Positions 45,080-57,292 of a stretch of DNA of 64,000 nucleotides are shown piece by piece. Source of the DNA: Triatoma infestans. Lineage: Eukaryota > Arthropoda > Insecta > Hemiptera > Reduviidae. The translations under genes and the position numbers were made by a program. The notes beneath the pieces were generated by a model, which saw only the letters and a list, made by a program, of their open reading frames with translations, did not search any database and was not told the origin of the DNA. The stretch spans positions 62,001 through 126,000 of the forward strand of contig JAAEAF010002342.1 in NCBI GenBank assembly GCA_011037195.1, written 5' to 3'. Position 1 is the first letter of the stretch; the number at the start of each line of letters is the position of its first letter.

Positions 45080-45495
45080 AAAAAAAAAACGGCTCCAACG
45101 ATTTTCTTTAAACTTGTTACATCAACTACACATACAAAGATCTACAATTTTTTATTAGAAACATTTCCCTTGAAAATGCAATTAAGGGCACTTTTAGGGA
45201 AGGGCTGGGTTTGGTTATCCTCTAAAGTGCTATTTCAGTTTATTACACAATTCTATCATCCAAATAATATTAATTAGAATTAAATTGTTGAAAAGTTATT
45301 GAAATTCCGAGATTTATAAAATTAGTAAACCGAAAGTGTGTTTTTACTACACAATTTTTTCATTTTTTCTTCATAAAAAAACCACCGACGAATATCATTA
45401 AATTTTGTGTACTAACTATGAAGTTTGTCAATTACAATTTTGAAAACTAGACTAAGAGAAGAAGGTTGTGTGAGTGTTTCACATTAGATTATTAT
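45080..45495 (+). repeat. Family A 3' part (A17)
   Basis: Starts at GGCTCCAACGATTTTCTTTA and has one full monomer and the terminal GACTAAGAGAAGAAGGTTGT and GTTTCACATTAGATTA. It directly follows the K copy. Confidence 0.7.
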
Positions 45496-45647
45496 TTTTT
45501 TTTTTTTGTAACAATCACAAATTTTATTCGATATATTACTTCAATATGAATTTACGAATTCAAAGTTCACAATTAGTAATCAAGTTTAATTTCATAAAAT
45601 TAGTTAAAGCACCACAGAAATATACTACATTCAGCAAGGATTCCCTA

Positions 45648-46122
45648 TGTAAGTGGAAGAACGAAATGGAAAAATTATAGTTTTGGAAAATAGTTGTGTG
45701 AAAATTAGATAGTTCAAATAGTGTATTTAGTGATGGGGATAGAGCCAGGTATATTACAATCTAGGTCAATGCAAACCAAGAGACAAAGGCGCAAGAATCC
45801 GTTAAATTAATACAATGCCACTTGGCCAACTGTTTTGTAAGAGAGGGCATTCCTTCAAGACAGTCTGCATTCTGCTTTCAAAGCCAGAACATTTGTTTTT
45901 TCACTCTCTTAGAATCAGTGGCAATTTCACAATATATTAATAAGTTATAATACTTTGCAAATAACTTGTAGTTATTATTTTAATAGAATATATTTATTGT
46001 TAGCAGTGGTGACTACTTTTTTATTCTGATACTTCACTCTCTTAAAAATATATACTTACAAGCCCTTTTACTAAACCGTTCGTGCTACTACAAACATACA
46101 ACACAACACCAAATACATTTCA
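45648..46122 (+). mobile_element. Family B LTR-like element (B4)
   Basis: TGTAAGTGGAAGAACG to ACATTTCA, 475 bp. It has all internal landmarks of B1 (ATGCCACTTGGCCAACTGTT, CAAGACAGTCTGCATTCTGC). Flanking 4-mers CCTA/GCTG do not match. Confidence 0.7.
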
Positions 46123-46510
46123 GCTGGTTAAGTTTCAAACATTTTAGTTTGGAATAGAAAGTAATATTCATCATTTCAATTTGAAGTAATGATTTTTAAA
46201 ACATATTTCTGAAGAAGTAGTAGCACCAAAAAAAAAAAAAAAAATGGTTTAAATTAAAAGTTTTTAAGAGAGGGGAGGGAAAAATATACTTGAGTTCATC
46301 ATAATAATAATTATTTTTATTACTTTTTTCCCTCAAACGTTATTAAATTTATTTCATGTTACTACTAAAAATTTGTAAATCAATTTTGATTTCAACTTTT
46401 GCAATATTAAGAGGAAAAGTTTTATTGAAAGTTTATCCCTTATTTATCCAGGTTTTCCATCATTAAATTTCATTTGAGAATATAAATTGATTTGAATGAG
46501 AAAAGCTTTT
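46123..46510. other. AT-rich, no gene recognised
   Basis: A-run near 46228-46243. No frame. Confidence 0.3.
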
Positions 46511-46511
46511 A

Positions 46512-46930
46512 TACTTTCTCTTACTTTTACTGTGATGTGAGAGAAAGTTTGTGATCATGTCAAAATTTTTGAAGTTGAGTTTTCATCGTATATACATGTT
46601 TTGACATCACTTAATTAAAAAAAAAATTTTTTTTTTTTTTTGCGAATGGACTGTATGTATTACGTGTGGTTTATGTAGTGTGAACAAAATAACTCAAAAC
46701 ACTAAAAATCACAGCAAGCTCACGCCCACCATTTAGAAAATAATTCCCACCCCATATTTAAATACGGAAGTAAGTGATCCCAAAACTAGCACGGCTAATC
46801 ATCATATTATATAGGATACATAATTAAGGACAACTATACTGAAAAATGACAGATTAAAATAAAGGTTTGCATAAAATTGTGATATTTTGCAATAAGAGAA
46901 ATACGTGTGAGTGCTTAACACTAGATCTTT
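46512..46930 (+). repeat. Family A copy with large internal deletion (A18)
   Basis: ATACTTTCTCTTACTTTTAC start, GTGATCATGTCAAAATTTTT, then a jump to the 3' end TTGCAATAAGAGAAATACGT and GTGAGTGCTTAACACTAG. The monomers are missing. Confidence 0.6.
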
Positions 46931-47163
46931 TTTATATTCGTAAAATTGCGCTAGAAGCATCCTTATTTACATACTTTCGTTTTTTTTTGGTAAAGGAAGC
47001 ACTTGGGTATCCCAGTAACAAGTGTAGTTTTAAAATGTTAATTATGCCCGTTCCTGTTCATTGAGATTATTCCAGCTGCTTAGGATGAGTGCTATGGCCC
47101 ATGTTTGTTTTTTTTTTCATAAGATATATAATTGATTTGGGAATGGCTTCGGTTCTTGGCTGA

Positions 47164-47209
<46 letters not shown>

Positions 47210-47860
47210 CTTTACTTGATTTTTATTTTTGGCAAAATATGAACAGAAATAATTAACATTAAAATTGCACCAGAAATTTTTACTATAAAAACAAAATAAA
47301 AGTTTATTCTAGCACTAAAAATACAATTTTAGTAAGCAATAAAAAAAAAGGTAATAAGTTATTATTTATCAAACTTATTTGAAGTTAAATTCATTTATCA
47401 AAAAGCTTCCTATAAGGCAGCTTTAATGCCATATATGCAGAGTGTTCTACGACATGATGTTGCTACTCCGGGAGATGATTGTACATCTCAAATGCAACAT
47501 ATAAACTATGGTCCAATACTCAATCCTTGTAGAGTATTACATGTATTATAACAATTTTGACATTTTTCAACTACCTCTCAAAAAATCGCTCTTAAAATCC
47601 TTCACTTTTAACGTAATAACAAATCTAATTACACCGTTGGAAAGAGCATTAAATATCCTACATGTCAGGATATTGATCGATATGTAGAGGAAAAAAGTAT
47701 TAGTTTTAGTGTTGTAATTTTTTAGCGCATCGACTACGATGGTTATTAGCGCTTCTAACTATTTATTTCTTTTTAATTCCTAGGCCACTCGAGCTGGGAT
47801 GGCACATACTAACCTGTACGTATGTTTTCCACACAGAAGGAAGAGCCACAGCCTTTCGAT
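46931..47860. other. No gene recognised; 36-T run at 47169-47204
   Basis: The T-run is the longest homopolymer in the window and may be a retrotransposition tail read on the opposite strand. No element could be delimited next to it. Confidence 0.35.
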
Positions 47861-47864
47861 GATC

Positions 47865-48024
47865 CTACCCAAGTCTATATTATCATCACACTGTTTGATA
47901 ATTCATCCTGAAGATGGGCGCGAACGGCCAAAACCGGTTGATGACCACACAAAAAGAAGCAGGCTATCACGGAAAATATCTCCGATGCTTTCCAGCTCTG
48001 CGGAACCGACCACTACCAAAATAT
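47865..48024 (+). mobile_element. Family C right arm (C5)
   Basis: ATCACACTGTTTGATAATTC, CTGAAGATGGGCGCGAAC, CCGGTTGATGACCACA and CTTTCCAGCTCTGCGGAACC. No left arm. The stem II-like hairpin has an extra CG and lost GAAA. Confidence 0.6.
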
Positions 48025-48384
48025 CTACTATTTGTATTTTCTGAAAAAATCTTCCACTCAAATTACTCTTACTTTAAGCAACACTTCAAAAATTAAAATA
48101 TCACAAAAAAAGTCTGCATTTACTTAGCTCCCAATTCCATGTACTACATATCCCATGTATCTGTTACAGTGGCCGCAAGTGGACTTACGAAAAAATGAGA
48201 TAGTGTGTGAGGAAAAGGAGTGTTATCAAATGAAAATTTTTTGTCTGATATATTAATAGAAATTTTTGGAAAAATAAAAGTAATCCTGTTTCCAAACAAT
48301 GAATTTCTGGTAAAATAAATAATAATAAAAATTTTAAAAAAAGTTGTTTTTACATTTTGTCACTAGTGATTAAAAGTAAACTTC

Positions 48385-49778
48385 ACCAACGTACTTTTGA
48401 ATTAATGTAACATTATTACAAGGTTTTTCTTTCACGAATTTCACAATATTTCGCTACAAATAAGCACAGAATACATAGATGACTATCACTATACATTGTA
48501 CAAAAAAATTAAGTCAGAATAAATCACAGCAACTAGCAAAATTTTATAGGTAAGTCCTAGAATATTTATATGAATAACTGAGTGATTTATCTAAATTTCA
48601 CTCGGATTGGGAGCAAAATAATATTTATATGAATGTCTACTTTGTCATCATCTTTTATGCAAAATGAACTTAAAAAAGTATCACTTTTCCTCACAATCCC
48701 AACATTTTATTCAAGACAAGTGTACACACTGGAAATGTATGCCTTTTAAAATCTTTTTACATTTTATTTAGTTTACGCCTACATATATCATCCTAAAGCT
48801 TCTTCTTTTCACAGTTTTAGTTGGTCTCGGTAGAAGGATCTTTGTTATACGCTGGGTCCATGAATGTTTCCATCTATGAATATCTGGTTTTAACAGCTAT
48901 TCTGTATCTCATCTGGTTTTAAGAGCTATTCTGCATCTCTCTAAAAATCACATCTGCTTTTTTTAGTTGACTTCTACTCCTTAGTAGCGGCCTGTTTGAA
49001 ATATTGGCCACTTTATCTTCCCTTCAAATCTTAGTATCACAAGCCAATCGGGTTCTGTATCTAAATTATTTAAGAATTTTCGCCGATTTCTATAATCCAA
49101 TTTTCTTTTCTGCCTTTTTAAAATTTTTATGTTTTCAACTCGTTATTGTAACTTCAACAATCGGGTTCTAAAAAAATATTTATGATTTATCTTTTTACCC
49201 AATATACCACCATTAATCGCTCAGCAAGTACAACTTCCTGACTTATGGTATACATTTGTTTGTTAGAACTATCACTTTCTTATTTTTGTATTTTACTATT
49301 TTCCATAGCATCAAAGAATGCTTCGTACTCTGCTCTCTCGCAGTTTTATGCTTGCACAACTTTCCCTTGCTTATCCACTTTCCCTGCGAATAACATGTAC
49401 GCCATAAATAGTTATCTTGTTTTTGTAAACTAAGCGTCCATTGAAAATGAAAAAAATAAATAGATATTTGTTTGGTACTTTATCCATAGTAGCATGCATA
49501 TTAATTTCGTTCCTGACCAGTTTCGGACTTTCTCCATCGTCAGAGCTAATTCACCACGTACTTGTAGAGAGCATCAGAGACATTTTCCGTGATAGCCTGC
49601 TTCTTTTCGTGGTCATCGACCGGTTTCGGGCTTTCGCCCATTTTCAGTGTGTAACTGAATTTGCTTTGTGCAAGTTTATGTTATTACACTATTTGATAAA
49701 AAGCATCCTGAAGATGGGCGAACGCCCGAAACCGGTCGATGACCACAAAAATAAGCAGGCTATCATGTCTCTGATGCT
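48385..49778 (+). repeat. 1.39-kb inverted duplicate, copy 1
   Basis: Reverse complement of 57293-58652 along its whole length, with only scattered differences. Differences include an extra TTGGGAGCAAAATAA near 48606 and an extra TCTGGTTTTAAGAGCTATTC-type unit near 48905. The first end is near GTACTTTTGAATTAATG, and the other end is the C6 fold-back. A 62-codon frame (49245-49433) occurs in both copies with one substitution, but many stops surround it. Confidence 0.85.
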
Positions 49779-49812
49779 TTCCAGCTCTGCGGAACCAATC
49801 ACAACAACAATT
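49566..49812. mobile_element. Family C fold-back element (C6)
   Basis: Both arms present: GCATCAGAGACATTTTCCGT near 49570 and its counterpart near 49758. Right-arm core CTGAAGATGGGCGAACGCCC then GAAACCGGTC at 49708-49737. Confidence 0.75.
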
Positions 49813-49968
49813 CGTGTAGAAAGTTCACTTCAACGTAATATTATTGTTACACTCACACTTGTTGATTGCATATATGTGGGACATAACGTTATAACCTTCC
49901 CACAAATATATACAACCAACAACTGTGAGTGTAATAGAAATATTACGTTGAAGTGAACTCTTTACATG
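49813..49968. repeat. Near-perfect 62-bp hairpin
   Basis: Left arm AAGTTCACTTCAACGTAATA... from 49819; right arm ...TATTACGTTGAAGTGAACTC to 49963. About 20 bp of spacer. No coding; similar in build to a small MITE. Confidence 0.8.
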
Positions 49969-50068
49969 AACATGGTGAATTTGCTCTGACGAAGGATGAA
50001 AGTCCGAAATCGGACGGGAACAAAATCAATATGCATGCTATGAGGAATAAAATACCAGATGTTATCCA

Positions 50069-50635
50069 GCATTGCAGACCCATCCACATTTTCAGTAATT
50101 TTTTTTGTTTAAAGTTGAAAGAACTTTGAACTATATAATTATAATTGCTATATTTTGATTAACATAATATAAAAAAAATCTATAAATATACTAAAAAACA
50201 TTTTAATTTCTTTGGCTGAGTGCAGAGATTACGTCACACTAATTTACAGGGTAAATCTTGTTGGATAGATAGTTACTGAAAACTTTTCATTTAAAATGTA
50301 AATTAAAAGCAAAATTTGATCCATGGGTTTTGTTAAAAAATCAAAGTGATTAATCTTAAATTAAAGCAAAAAGAATTGGTAGCAGATTCATTTTCTTGAA
50401 AAATGTCCCATAGTGCTTATAAAAAAAAGAGCTGTTAAAATTTTTTGATTTAGTCATGGATTAAATTTAAACATACAGAAATGCAAGTAAGAATAACGCT
50501 TTTTTTCTTTTAATGTAGTGAATAGTGCAGTTCGAGCTTAAACGATCTATTATGCCAACTACTGCCTGAAGCGCCTCTGTCAACTTTATTTCCCATAGGT
50601 AATTTAAGATCTGTAGATTATCTCCTTCTCCAATA
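50069..50635. other. AT-rich, no gene recognised
   Basis: Nothing identified. Confidence 0.3.
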
Positions 50636-50639
50636 TCTT

Positions 50640-50812
50640 ATCTTCACCAGATTCAGACTTTCGGAGATTCTATCAGAGATATTTTCAATTTGTGGCCATC
50701 GACCGGTTTCGGGCGTTCGCCCATCATTAGGATGCTTTTTGTCAAACAGTGTGATAACTGATAGCATAGACTTGCACAGAGCAAATTTAGTTGATACATT
50801 GTAAATTTGCCG
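50640..50812 (-). mobile_element. Family C left arm (C7)
   Basis: TCTATCAGAGATATTTTC, GGCCATCGACCGGTTTCGGG, CGTTCGCCCATCATTAG and GCACAGAGCAAATTTAG. Minus-strand core CTAATGATGGGCGAACGCCC. Single arm. Confidence 0.65.
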
Positions 50813-50819
50813 TTGGTGT

Positions 50820-51165
50820 GTTACCGTTTTTGAGAATATTAAAAAAAAAAAAAACGCAAAAAGCTTTTCTTCAGAGACGCACTTCCGGTGAAATGGTGCT
50901 TCAGAGAAAAGTTTAACGTTGCTGCTCCCCCCCCCTCAAACCACCACTTTATTTTCCTGGAAATATGTTTCAAATAAAAGTGATAGGTAAAGATGGCATT
51001 ATGTTTAGCATAAGTAGTTTAAAGAAGGAAAAGTCTATTTAGTAAAGGCGCATTCTCGGTTGATGGATTGACCAAAACCTTATTTTCAGATATGATAACC
51101 TAAACGAAAATTTGAGCTTCCTGGTACTTTACGTCATTGAGATACTTTTTTTCTAACTAATGAAC
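50820..51165 (-). repeat. Family A fragment (A19)
   Basis: CGCACTTCCGGTGAAATGG near 50878, a C-run, GTTTCAAATAAAAGTGATAG, and a last-monomer end (GGCGCATTCTCGGTTGATGG near 51046). Confidence 0.5.
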
Positions 51166-51890
51166 GTGAAGAACAAAACAATGAAAACTGCAGCACAAAT
51201 ATGCATAAACTTGCATAGAGATCTGTGGAAATTAGGACTGGCGACTAATACATACTAATGGAACATTGCACCACGGATTGTAACTAAACAAACTGGGCAC
51301 ATATTTCACTGGACATATAATGCACTTTATCACATACACTCATTCATACGTATATGAATTTTATAGTTTAATAATACGATAATAGTATACTAGTAGATAA
51401 TAGAATGGGATAATAATAAAAAATAAATAAATAATAAAGTAATAAAAACTTTTACTATTTATTTTATTTTTTTTTTTTTGGAACAACATAAAATATTATA
51501 TTTTATATATATGTGAGTGCGTCAGGTTATGGTGGTATCCTTACAACAAATAATGGATCATATTTCATCCGTTATAACGACAGGGATGTCATAGTGAGAC
51601 ACAATCATGACCTCCGTTTGTAGACTAACTCAGAGGCTTTAACCACCAGCTCACACAGTCCACTTCCTGATGGTACTCTACTTCCTCTCCGACATATAAT
51701 AGTCACTACAGTTTGTGGGTGTCTGCAATGACTACATATTACACCATCAACTAGAAAGTTAGTTCCACTAATTCTAATGCTTATGTTTAAACTATTATAT
51801 GTTTTTATTGGTAAACAAAAAAAAAACAAAAAGAACTTAAAAAATATTTTCTGGGCTCTTCAAAAAATTATTAACAATTTGACAATTTAT
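51166..51890. other. No gene recognised
   Basis: A 74-codon minus frame (51605-51829) has CxxC-like pairs but no domain I know. Confidence 0.3.
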
Positions 51891-51894
51891 TTGC

Positions 51895-52241
51895 TATAAT
51901 GGATGTTAGAGAATCTGAGAGAAAATTAGAGAGAATGGATTTTAGAGAAATAAACTAGATGATATGCTGAACACTGTATAATGAATAGAACACATAAACT
52001 GCATGGACTTTACAGTAAATATAGAACTTAGGAGCGAGAGAATAATAAAGAGACAGACTGGCTGAATAATAAGAAGATAGTAAGATAGGTTGCTGACTGA
52101 ATGTTTGTAAAACTATCCTGAACTGTACTGCTGACGCTCTTATATGAATTGATCTCTCCCTTCCTAGTCTGGCCTAGGTGGGGAGTAACTAATATTGTTA
52201 CTTCGCTCTTCGGAATCTTTAATGACTCGGATCCCATTACA
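51895..52241 (-). mobile_element. Family F LTR-like element (F2)
   Basis: Minus strand TGTAATGGGATCC to CCATTATA, 347 bp. It has TTCATATAAGAGCG (TATA-like) and CTGTAAAGTCCATGCAGTTT. Flanks TTGC (51891-51894) and CTGC (52242-52245) differ by one base and may be an aged target duplication. Confidence 0.7.
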
Positions 52242-52535
52242 CTGCCACTTGTTGAATTTCAACAACTATAGTTGAATTATAGTAAATCTAAAATTATGAT
52301 TATTAAAAATGGAGATAAGCTGGCTAAATATGAGCTATCAGTGGTAATCCTATTGATGAAGTATATAGTTATAGATATCTGGGGTATTTACTAACACCTA
52401 AATTCTGGATGTAGCAAGAGAAAACTGTCCGGAGGCTGGCAGTAACCTGAGAAGGCTCCGGACGCCAATGACCATAGATGTTGACGCGCTCTAAATTAAA
52501 AAAAAAAAACAACTTTAAATCTGACGTTTTAAAAG
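52242..52535. other. No gene recognised
   Basis: Nothing identified besides an A-run at 52498-52510. Confidence 0.3.
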
Positions 52536-52539
52536 TTGT

Positions 52540-52850
52540 TGTGTGATGTATTATTGTACGATGTTTGTTTGTAGTATTGTTGCACGATCGGCTTTATAAA
52601 GGGCTTGTGTGTATGTATGCCTATGAGAGAAAAATATTAAGAAATAAGTAGGAAACTCTGCTAAATTGAAATAAATATATTAACTTTAAACGAATTTAAA
52701 TACTTTTCAATATCACAATAATATGCTTATTAAATCAAGTATGCAGCTAGATTAAATGTAAAACGTTTATAACTTGCACTGAAGTTAAGAGAGCGACTTC
52801 TGAGATGTGTTCTGATTGAATGTCCAATTTAGACTGATTAAAGAATGCTC
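52540..52850 (-). mobile_element. Family B fragment, diverged (B6)
   Basis: On the minus strand it keeps the B 3' part. ATAAAGGGCTTGTGTG (near 52596, plus view), TATGCTTATTAAATCAAGTA and AAGAATGCTCTGGC match B blocks in reverse order. The B 5' end is missing. Confidence 0.5.
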
Positions 52851-55330
52851 TGGCATCCATCACACGTCACATGCTTTGTGATTGTTGTGACATTACGAAG
52901 CACATTGGGGTGAGGTGGAACAGAATAACCACTTGTCTTGACTTGATCCCTGTCGCTGCAGGGACTGATGTGATCAATGCAAAATGCAAATAAAAATAGT
53001 TGATGAAGAATTTTCAAGAACTCCAGATTTTAAAGAGTGCATCACATGTTCGGCCAGCAAATCCACTCGAAATAAAGATTATTACACTCCATCTGGAGTT
53101 GAATATATCACATATTTGATTGTGTTGCATTTCTTGTTGTTAACAGGATCTTCTGGTTTTTGTAATTCAATTTCTATGCATTGCGTTACACAATAAAGTT
53201 CACTGTAACGAGCTCTTAGCCATTAGCAAGGTCAATACAACTTAATTTTTCCAGATGATATCCATATTAACAATACCTTCAATTTTTCACTAATTACTCC
53301 AAGCGATTTTTAAAATATCCATTTTGTTACTCCGAAAAAAATCATCACCTAATTCTGTAAAGGTCCTATCAAGACGATTTTTTTTTGGAATATCAGATAA
53401 ATATTTGTGACATTTAAACCTGTTGATTCTTCTAACATTTCACAATGATAAATTGAGTTTCTTTCAATATTCCTAAATAACTTTTTTCAGAGATTGTTTT
53501 GTATTATATATAAAAAGTATGCTGTATTAAAGAGTATGCTGTAATATTTTTCATTTATCACTTTCCCACATTCAGAATCAGTGAAGCTGTCAGATGATGT
53601 AATCATTACGATGTGAGATATTACACTAGTTTCACTTGATTCCGAGGAAGGATATCAATATTTTCTTAATGCTAGAAATATTTTTATTGGAAACATTCCA
53701 ACACTAGGCACAGTTTGTTGCTTTGCTTTGCTTCGATAATTTAACATTACTTGTATCCCGGACTATTACGCAATTAATTTTATTCTCTGCAGCTGATTAC
53801 AGTTGCTCTAACTGATGATTCTTGTTCGTTTGGTACAGTATCTTGTGATGTGTTGGGTCTATCTTGTTAAGGCGGTTTGGATCCTTTTTAAAGCCAAATC
53901 ATGCACTGGCTGTTCGTAACCTTGTTTTCTGTCTCGCTGGCATTCAAATTTGTATGGAACAAAGTCGCTTTACATTGTCTTTTCATCCAAATCATTATTT
54001 TTCACTCCCTAAAACTTTCCATATCATCCTTGAGCTAGTACGAAACATTAGGTACTGTATTAAAAATTAAAGAATAATAGCTTCAACTCTATATTTTTAA
54101 AATCATGGCATATTTGCCTTTAATGAGAATATTTATTAAGTTAAAATAGTGAACAAAACGAAGCGTGAATATATATTATTAGATCATGCTTACATTAAAA
54201 TGATGTTCACACTCAGCAAGATTCCTTTTGAAGAGATCGCATCTCATTACTTTTTAACCAAGTTTATCGCTTTTTTTTTTTTCATCCAATGGCCCAATAA
54301 TAAATGATTCTTCTGGCGTGGTTATGGTTATTTTTTTTATTTTCGTATTCTGAGAAAACGCAGTATTATATAACTCTAATATTTTCATTCCTCACAACCA
54401 CATATAATAAACGTCCAATAAAACAAAGCCAAAAAGCACACACTGATAAGAGCAAGAAATATTTCAGTTGGCTGTTTTGGTATGCTGACGGCTCGTGATT
54501 ATCTATAGAAACATCTTTCCAGGACTGGCGTTTACGAAGATCCCCATCTGTACTATGTGTCCCATAGAAAAGAAATGATACCCTAACACCACCTGTCCTG
54601 GATCAGAATAGCGTAGGGTAAAATAAAACAACTTTTCCGACGACAAATTTGCCATGTAAGAATTGAGAATGCTTGGCTGACCCTTCTATAGTTGAGTCTA
54701 CAAATCCAGAGAGGTTTCAGAAGTATATTATCAGAACTTGGTTGGTTAATATTATTTTTAACATTAGAACGGCGAAAATGTCTATATACCTAGAAGGGCA
54801 CGATGTGCCATTTTGTTCCCAAGGAAGTTTTTCTTCACTTTTCATCACTTTCCATTGACGTTTTTGAAGTTTCATTTTATGTAGTATTATTTTACATTCT
54901 TCACATTGAATTCTGTAAATATTAGTATATGTAAAGTGGATAATTAGGATAATTAACTAAATTTTTTTTGAACATGTTACTTTTTTAATATTAATTGTCA
55001 TGACTACAAAATTAATATATTAAATTTTATTTCTGTTGAAGATGAAACAAAATATACACTCAGACGCCTTACATGGAATATTCATGCCATGAAAACATGC
55101 CATGTGGAGTAATAAAACGTTCTCACCATAATTGAACACATTTATACATGTTTTTTGCACAGTTTCTGAGTAAAAGCTAAAGAAAAGCAATGCAAACCAC
55201 TCTTTACTTGACCTGCCACGACCTTAAAAGGGTAATAGGCAAATAATAAATCGTTTATTCAACCGATCAAAACGGTAAACATTATTTTAAGGGTTAATCT
55301 AATTTTTTTATTTCCTTTGTATAAACATTT
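52851..55330. other. Long stretch without recognised gene
   Basis: Several frames of 60-70 codons (52984, 53864, 54304, 54673 on plus). None has a motif I can name, and none aligns with the repeat families here. Degraded coding, transposon or host, is possible from the mixed codon use near 53000-53200 and 54490-54850. Confidence 0.3.
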
Positions 55331-55334
55331 CAAT

Positions 55335-55585
55335 GTTTGAATACTCAAGCTGGGGACTGAAAATGAATTTTAAAAAGACGGAGTACATGACCGTATATCA
55401 GGAAGAAGCACTTGTCATCGATGGTAATCCCATAAAGAAGGTGGACAACTTCCAGTACCTGGGATCAATCGTCGAGAAGAATGTGTAGCTCCGAGAAAGA
55501 AATAAAAAGAAGAATAGATACGGCCAGGAAAGTGATCGGAATGCTAAACCAAGTCGTATGGAGCCGAAACATATTACGAAAAAAA
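55335..55585 (+). pseudogene. Endonuclease-RT LINE fragment, RT palm/thumb
   Basis: The plus frame reads WGLKMNFKKTEYMTVYQE, then IDGNPIKKVDNFQYLGSIV. After a one-base frameshift near 55486 it continues as SEKEIKRRIDTARKVIGMLN and VWSRNI. GLK.N..KTE followed by V..F.YLGS and EI..RI..A is the standard block after the catalytic YADD box in the endonuclease/RT LINE group common in insects. It stops in an A-rich AAATAAATAAATAAAATAAA tail near 55600. The rest of the protein is absent. Confidence 0.82.
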
Positions 55586-55599
55586 AATAAATAAATAAA

Positions 55600-57290
55600 A
55601 TAAACATTTCAAAAAATGACTATTTATATATCTAACATAGGAAACATACAAAGTCTGGGAAAACAAGAAAAATATTTTGCATGTACCTTTTTTCATACAT
55701 CATAACTTTAAATTTATTGCATTTCATATAAACAATGATATGTTGAAATGACTCAACTAGCCATTATAGTGTTAGTCGTCTGCCAAGTTAGTGGTGCTAG
55801 GAAGTTGATTGATAACTTTTTTTTGAGTTCTTGTCTTTTGAGTCTTATGTGCGGATTCCATAACAATCGTTAAATTCCACAGTACACTTGTATATAACAC
55901 TGTATCTGCGCAAGGAAATAGATAGCTTATACTTAAAAAGTTAGCCAAAATAGAGTTAATAGGAATGAAAAAAATAATTTCTTTTCGGTGAATTCTGAAT
56001 ATCTTAAAGCTTAAATGATGTTATTACTTTTTATGTAATAAAAAGGAAAATTTTAACGACTAGTTTAACGATCAGTTTCATTCCTTCTTAAGCAAATTAA
56101 CACCATCAACAATTATTTGCCTGAATACCTGGGGGGATAGTTCTGCTGTTGAAATGTTAGAATTGAATTTAATATGCAAATTAGGGTAATGCTCAATGTT
56201 AAATGTGTCCATTCTAGCTTGTAACAATTCATTACTAAAGCAATTAGTAAATTTATTTTGATGAAAAAAATTAAATACTAACAGGTTTATAGAAACAAAG
56301 ATAGCTAAGTAGTGATTTTTGAAATTTAAAATTTTTGTAATTAGAACAAATCATAAAGTAAACTTTGCTACATTATGAAATTTAGAAAAAAAACATTGTA
56401 TTATGATACTTTAAACTACTGATTAAACAGTAAGCTTCAAAAAGAAAAACGAAATGAAAGCGTAGTATATGGAAGTGAAAGGAAGAAATATAAGAAAGAG
56501 GGTCGAATTTCACGAAACTTAATCAGTGAAGGCTCATCCAAGATTATTATAAAGAAGAAGTGGGTTTATTTATAAAAAGTCTACTGGGATTTTTCTTAAT
56601 AAATTGTAAGCAATACATAATATTAATCGATATTCTTAATTGGTATATTATAAAAAAAACACTTTACTTCGGTTGAGTCTGCCAATTTCTTTAAAACTGG
56701 GGGCTGAGAAGTTGAGTAACTTCGTTTTAGCTGTTTTAAATCCGGACAGTTGGTCCGGATGCAGATGCTGGATTTCAACGAGTTTGGCATGACAACTTTG
56801 GCAACGAAGCGCTTAGGCAGGAGACGATTTTAGCACCAGCCAGGATTTTATAATTTGTGAATATTGTAGCACTTGAAATACTTTTATAGTTTAATTAATA
56901 ATTTTATTAAATCCAAATTTATGCCTTCATTTATGTTAAAAAATAAAATTAAATACAATTACTAAACATTAATAAAAGCATTAAACCCAAATTAAATTAA
57001 ATATATTTATGAAAATTAAGTTGCCCCCAAACGAGGATAAATTAATTTAACATTACCTCTGCCACAAACTTCCCAAAAATTCATAATTTTATAGATTTTG
57101 TATAGGCATTTATTTAGTATTGTGAGGAATGAATAGACATGATATTTAATGAATTTTTAAAGGGGGGTAATCATTCTTCAAATTTATCGAAACAAACGGA
57201 AGTCTTACTTCTGAGTGTAAGATATTAACTCCTAACTAAATTCAGAGCGGTGGTTCGCAACCGGTGAAGTATGAAGGCTAAAATACAAAA
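55600..57290. other. AT-rich, no gene recognised
   Basis: Nothing identified on either strand. One short GC-richer stretch at about 56740-56840. Confidence 0.3.
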
Positions 57291-57292
57291 AA

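Larger units (their letters stand above)
49471..50068. mobile_element. Family D fold-back enclosing C6 and a hairpin
   Basis: Left arm 49471-49560 (TAGTAGCATGCATATTAATT, TTTCGGACTTTC). Right arm about 49968-50068 is its imperfect reverse complement (CTGACGAAGGATGAAAGTCC, ATCAATATGCATGCTATGAG). The two arms bracket other inverted repeats, giving nested palindromes. Confidence 0.7.

Noticed and set aside
45648..46122. Target duplication for B4
   Set aside because: CCTA and GCTG do not match; the duplication is not claimed.
49245..49433. 62-codon frame conserved in two places (also 57648-57836 minus)
   Set aside because: It is conserved because it lies in the inverted duplicate. Stops surround it and synonymous preference cannot be judged from one substitution.
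49441..49956. Longest open frame (171 codons)
   Set aside because: It runs through the D and C fold-backs and the hairpin. The same arms give different frames in other copies, so it is a by-product of repeats.
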